From NCBI GenBank assembly GCA_937914675.1, contig CALDOC010000278.1, forward strand, positions 1-15,412: DNA of 15,412 nucleotides, in the 5' to 3' direction. The first letter of the stretch is position 1. Each line of letters starts with the position of its first letter. Shown piece after piece: positions 14,123 to 15,412 of this stretch. The translations under genes and the position numbers were made by a program. Below the pieces are notes generated by a model. The model ran no database searches and was not told the DNA's origin. It worked only from the letters and a program-made list of their open reading frames with translations. This DNA is from an uncultured Sulfurimonas sp. GTDB lineage: Bacteria > Campylobacterota > Campylobacteria > Campylobacterales > Sulfurimonadaceae.

Positions 14123-15412
14123 CTAGTATACTCCATTATTATTAAAAATAATTGTACTAGTTGTTCCTTTTTTTAACTGGGAAACGATTTTCATTTTTGC
14201 GCCATGAAGTTCTACACTATTTTTTACAATGCTTAGGCCAAGACCAAAACCTTTTATCTTTTTATTTCTAGAGTCATCAACTCTATAAAACCTGTCTGTA
14301 ATTTTAGAAAGTTGATCTTCGGATATCCCTATTCCCGCATCTCTTATTTTAAAATACACTTGATGTTTTTTATAAAGAGAGATGTAGATATTTTGGCCAC
14401 TTTCACTATATTTAATTGCGTTATCTAAAAGATTTGAAAAGATTAAACTGATTAATAAGCAGTTTGCATTTATGAAAATTGGTTCTATTTGCTCCAACTC
14501 AATATTTAGGTTCTTGTCTTGTATTTGTAAGTTAAATTTGTCTACTACATTCAAAAGAATAGAATCTAGCGAACATATTTCAAAAGATTCTTTAATATTT
14601 TCCTTTGAGTATTTTGTTAACAATAATAGATTTTCAACAATCTTGTGCATCTGCTCGGCTTCATAATTAATGATTTGCATACTTTTTTGATACTCTTGTG
14701 GCTCTCTTTGTTTTCTAAGAGTTACCTCGATTTCACCTTTGATTACAGTAAGTGGAGTTCTTAGCTCATGTGACACATCGGTGTTAAATCTATCAAGAGA
14801 TTCGACACCGCTTTTTAATCTTAGAATCATTAGATTGAATGAATCAACAAGTGCTTTAACTTCATCCTCCTTTTGTGGCAGTGAAATGGTATGAGAAAAA
14901 TTATTGATACTTATCTCTTTTGCTGTTGCTGTAACTTTTTGTATTGGAAATAAAATTTTATCAATGAGCTTAGAGGACGCAATTAAAAGAAGCAATAACA
15001 ATATAGGATTTAAGATAAAAAGGATATCTACTAGCTCCTCGATTTTATTATCTATGTTTTTTTGATAAACGCATATTTTATAGTCATCAGAAATTAAAAC
15101 ATTAAGAGCGTTTATAGTTTCATCGTCATCATTGTTTATTATAAAAAAACTCTCTCCATCATTAATATATGCATTTAGATTTGTTAAATCAAAGTTATCA
15201 CTTTTGAGAATAATGGTGTTGTTTTTCAGTATTGCATAAGATATAAACGACTCTTTTTCATCTTCCAATTGCATCTGGTTGCTTGTATGTAGCAGTACTT
15301 TTTCTTTAATATTTAATGCTGTATGTTGAAGTTTGGTTTGAATATTATCATTGATACTTTTACTTAAAAAATAGTAAAAAAAGAAGCTGAAAATTAGAAG
15401 TAAAAAAAATAT
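14123..15412 (-). CDS. Sensor histidine kinase (HAMP, HisKA, HATPase), N-terminus beyond window
   Basis: This is a membrane-bound two-component sensor kinase. The frame stays open from the stop at 14123 to the window edge; the internal Met at 15274 is not the start, because 46 further in-frame codons upstream encode a first membrane helix rich in Phe/Leu (15365-15412). A sensor region of about 110 residues with no domain I recognise follows, presumably periplasmic, then a second helix (ILFILNPILLLLLLIAS) and a HAMP linker beginning FPIQKV. The HisKA H-box is FNTDVSHELRTPLTV. The ATPase boxes are N (LLDNAIKYSESG), G1 (DAGIGIS), F (FYRVDDSR) and G2 (GFGLGLSIVKN). The partner response regulator probably lies upstream, to the right of the window. 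CpG is scarce (about 17 in 1,150 bases by hand count) compared with the core genes. Confidence 0.93.
   Translation of the reverse strand: MFFLLLIFSFFFYYFLSKSINDNIQTKLQHTALNIKEKVLLHTSNQMQLEDEKESFISYAILKNNTIILKSDNFDLTNLNAYINDGESFFIINNDDDETINALNVLISDDYKICVYQKNIDNKIEELVDILFILNPILLLLLLIASSKLIDKILFPIQKVTATAKEISINNFSHTISLPQKEDEVKALVDSFNLMILRLKSGVESLDRFNTDVSHELRTPLTVIKGEIEVTLRKQREPQEYQKSMQIINYEAEQMHKIVENLLLLTKYSKENIKESFEICSLDSILLNVVDKFNLQIQDKNLNIELEQIEPIFINANCLLISLIFSNLLDNAIKYSESGQNIYISLYKKHQVYFKIRDAGIGISEDQLSKITDRFYRVDDSRNKKIKGFGLGLSIVKNSVELHGAKMKIVSQLKKGTTSTIIFNNNGVY

Noticed and set aside
14109..14128. Inverted repeat overlapping the kinase stop codon, considered as a terminator or IS end
   Set aside because: The stem is 6 of 7 pairs, AT-leaning, followed only by CTTTTGATA; no matching second end or transposase is seen.
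14123..15274. Kinase gene starting at the Met at 15274
   Set aside because: The frame is open to the window edge and encodes a membrane helix upstream, as expected for this protein type.

Overview
The window looks like a core chromosomal segment of a Campylobacterota (epsilonproteobacterial) genome, most like a Sulfurimonas-type sulfur oxidiser. The main reason is the gene string cvpA-fur-lysS-glyA-DUF1882-SPOR-aroE, which from memory matches Campylobacter jejuni Cj0399-Cj0405. The short RecR, the Campylobacterota-restricted DUF1882 gene, the plant-like class II DAHP synthase and the AT-rich spacers agree. The genus is an inference.

Layout, left to right. Positions 1-269 hold the 3' part of a tRNA-Val(UAC) and a complete tRNA-Asp(GUC). 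Next, on the minus strand, come a catalytically suspect class II aldolase relative and dnaJ, which share one promoter. Divergent from dnaJ are mltA (a lytic transglycosylase lipoprotein) and recR on the plus strand, overlapping by 8 bp. From 3848 to 12134 lies a tightly packed nine-gene minus-strand operon, in transcription order: diguanylate cyclase, cvpA, fur, lysS, glyA, DUF1882, SPOR protein, trpE, aroE. Its last gene overlaps recR tail to tail by 11 bp. Divergent from the head of the operon is the class II DAHP synthase gene (12273-13622), followed by a good intrinsic terminator.

Positions 13661-14122 are a small accessory scar. The minus strand carries a broken HigB-HigA toxin-antitoxin module: HigB has lost both ends and is fused in frame to the first 31 codons of HigA, which is also truncated. 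After it a CpG-poor sensor histidine kinase gene runs in open frame off the right edge.

Functionally the segment combines translation supply (two tRNAs, LysRS), protein folding (DnaJ), one-carbon metabolism (GlyA), cell-wall remodelling (MltA, SPOR protein), recombination repair (RecR), iron regulation (Fur), c-di-GMP signalling, and three steps of aromatic synthesis: DAHP synthase (entry), AroE (middle) and TrpE (first step of the tryptophan branch). The parts most worth a second look are the HigBA fusion scar, the aldolase-like protein in which the residues aligned with all three zinc histidines are replaced, and DUF1882, which shows faint similarity to archaeo-eukaryotic primases.
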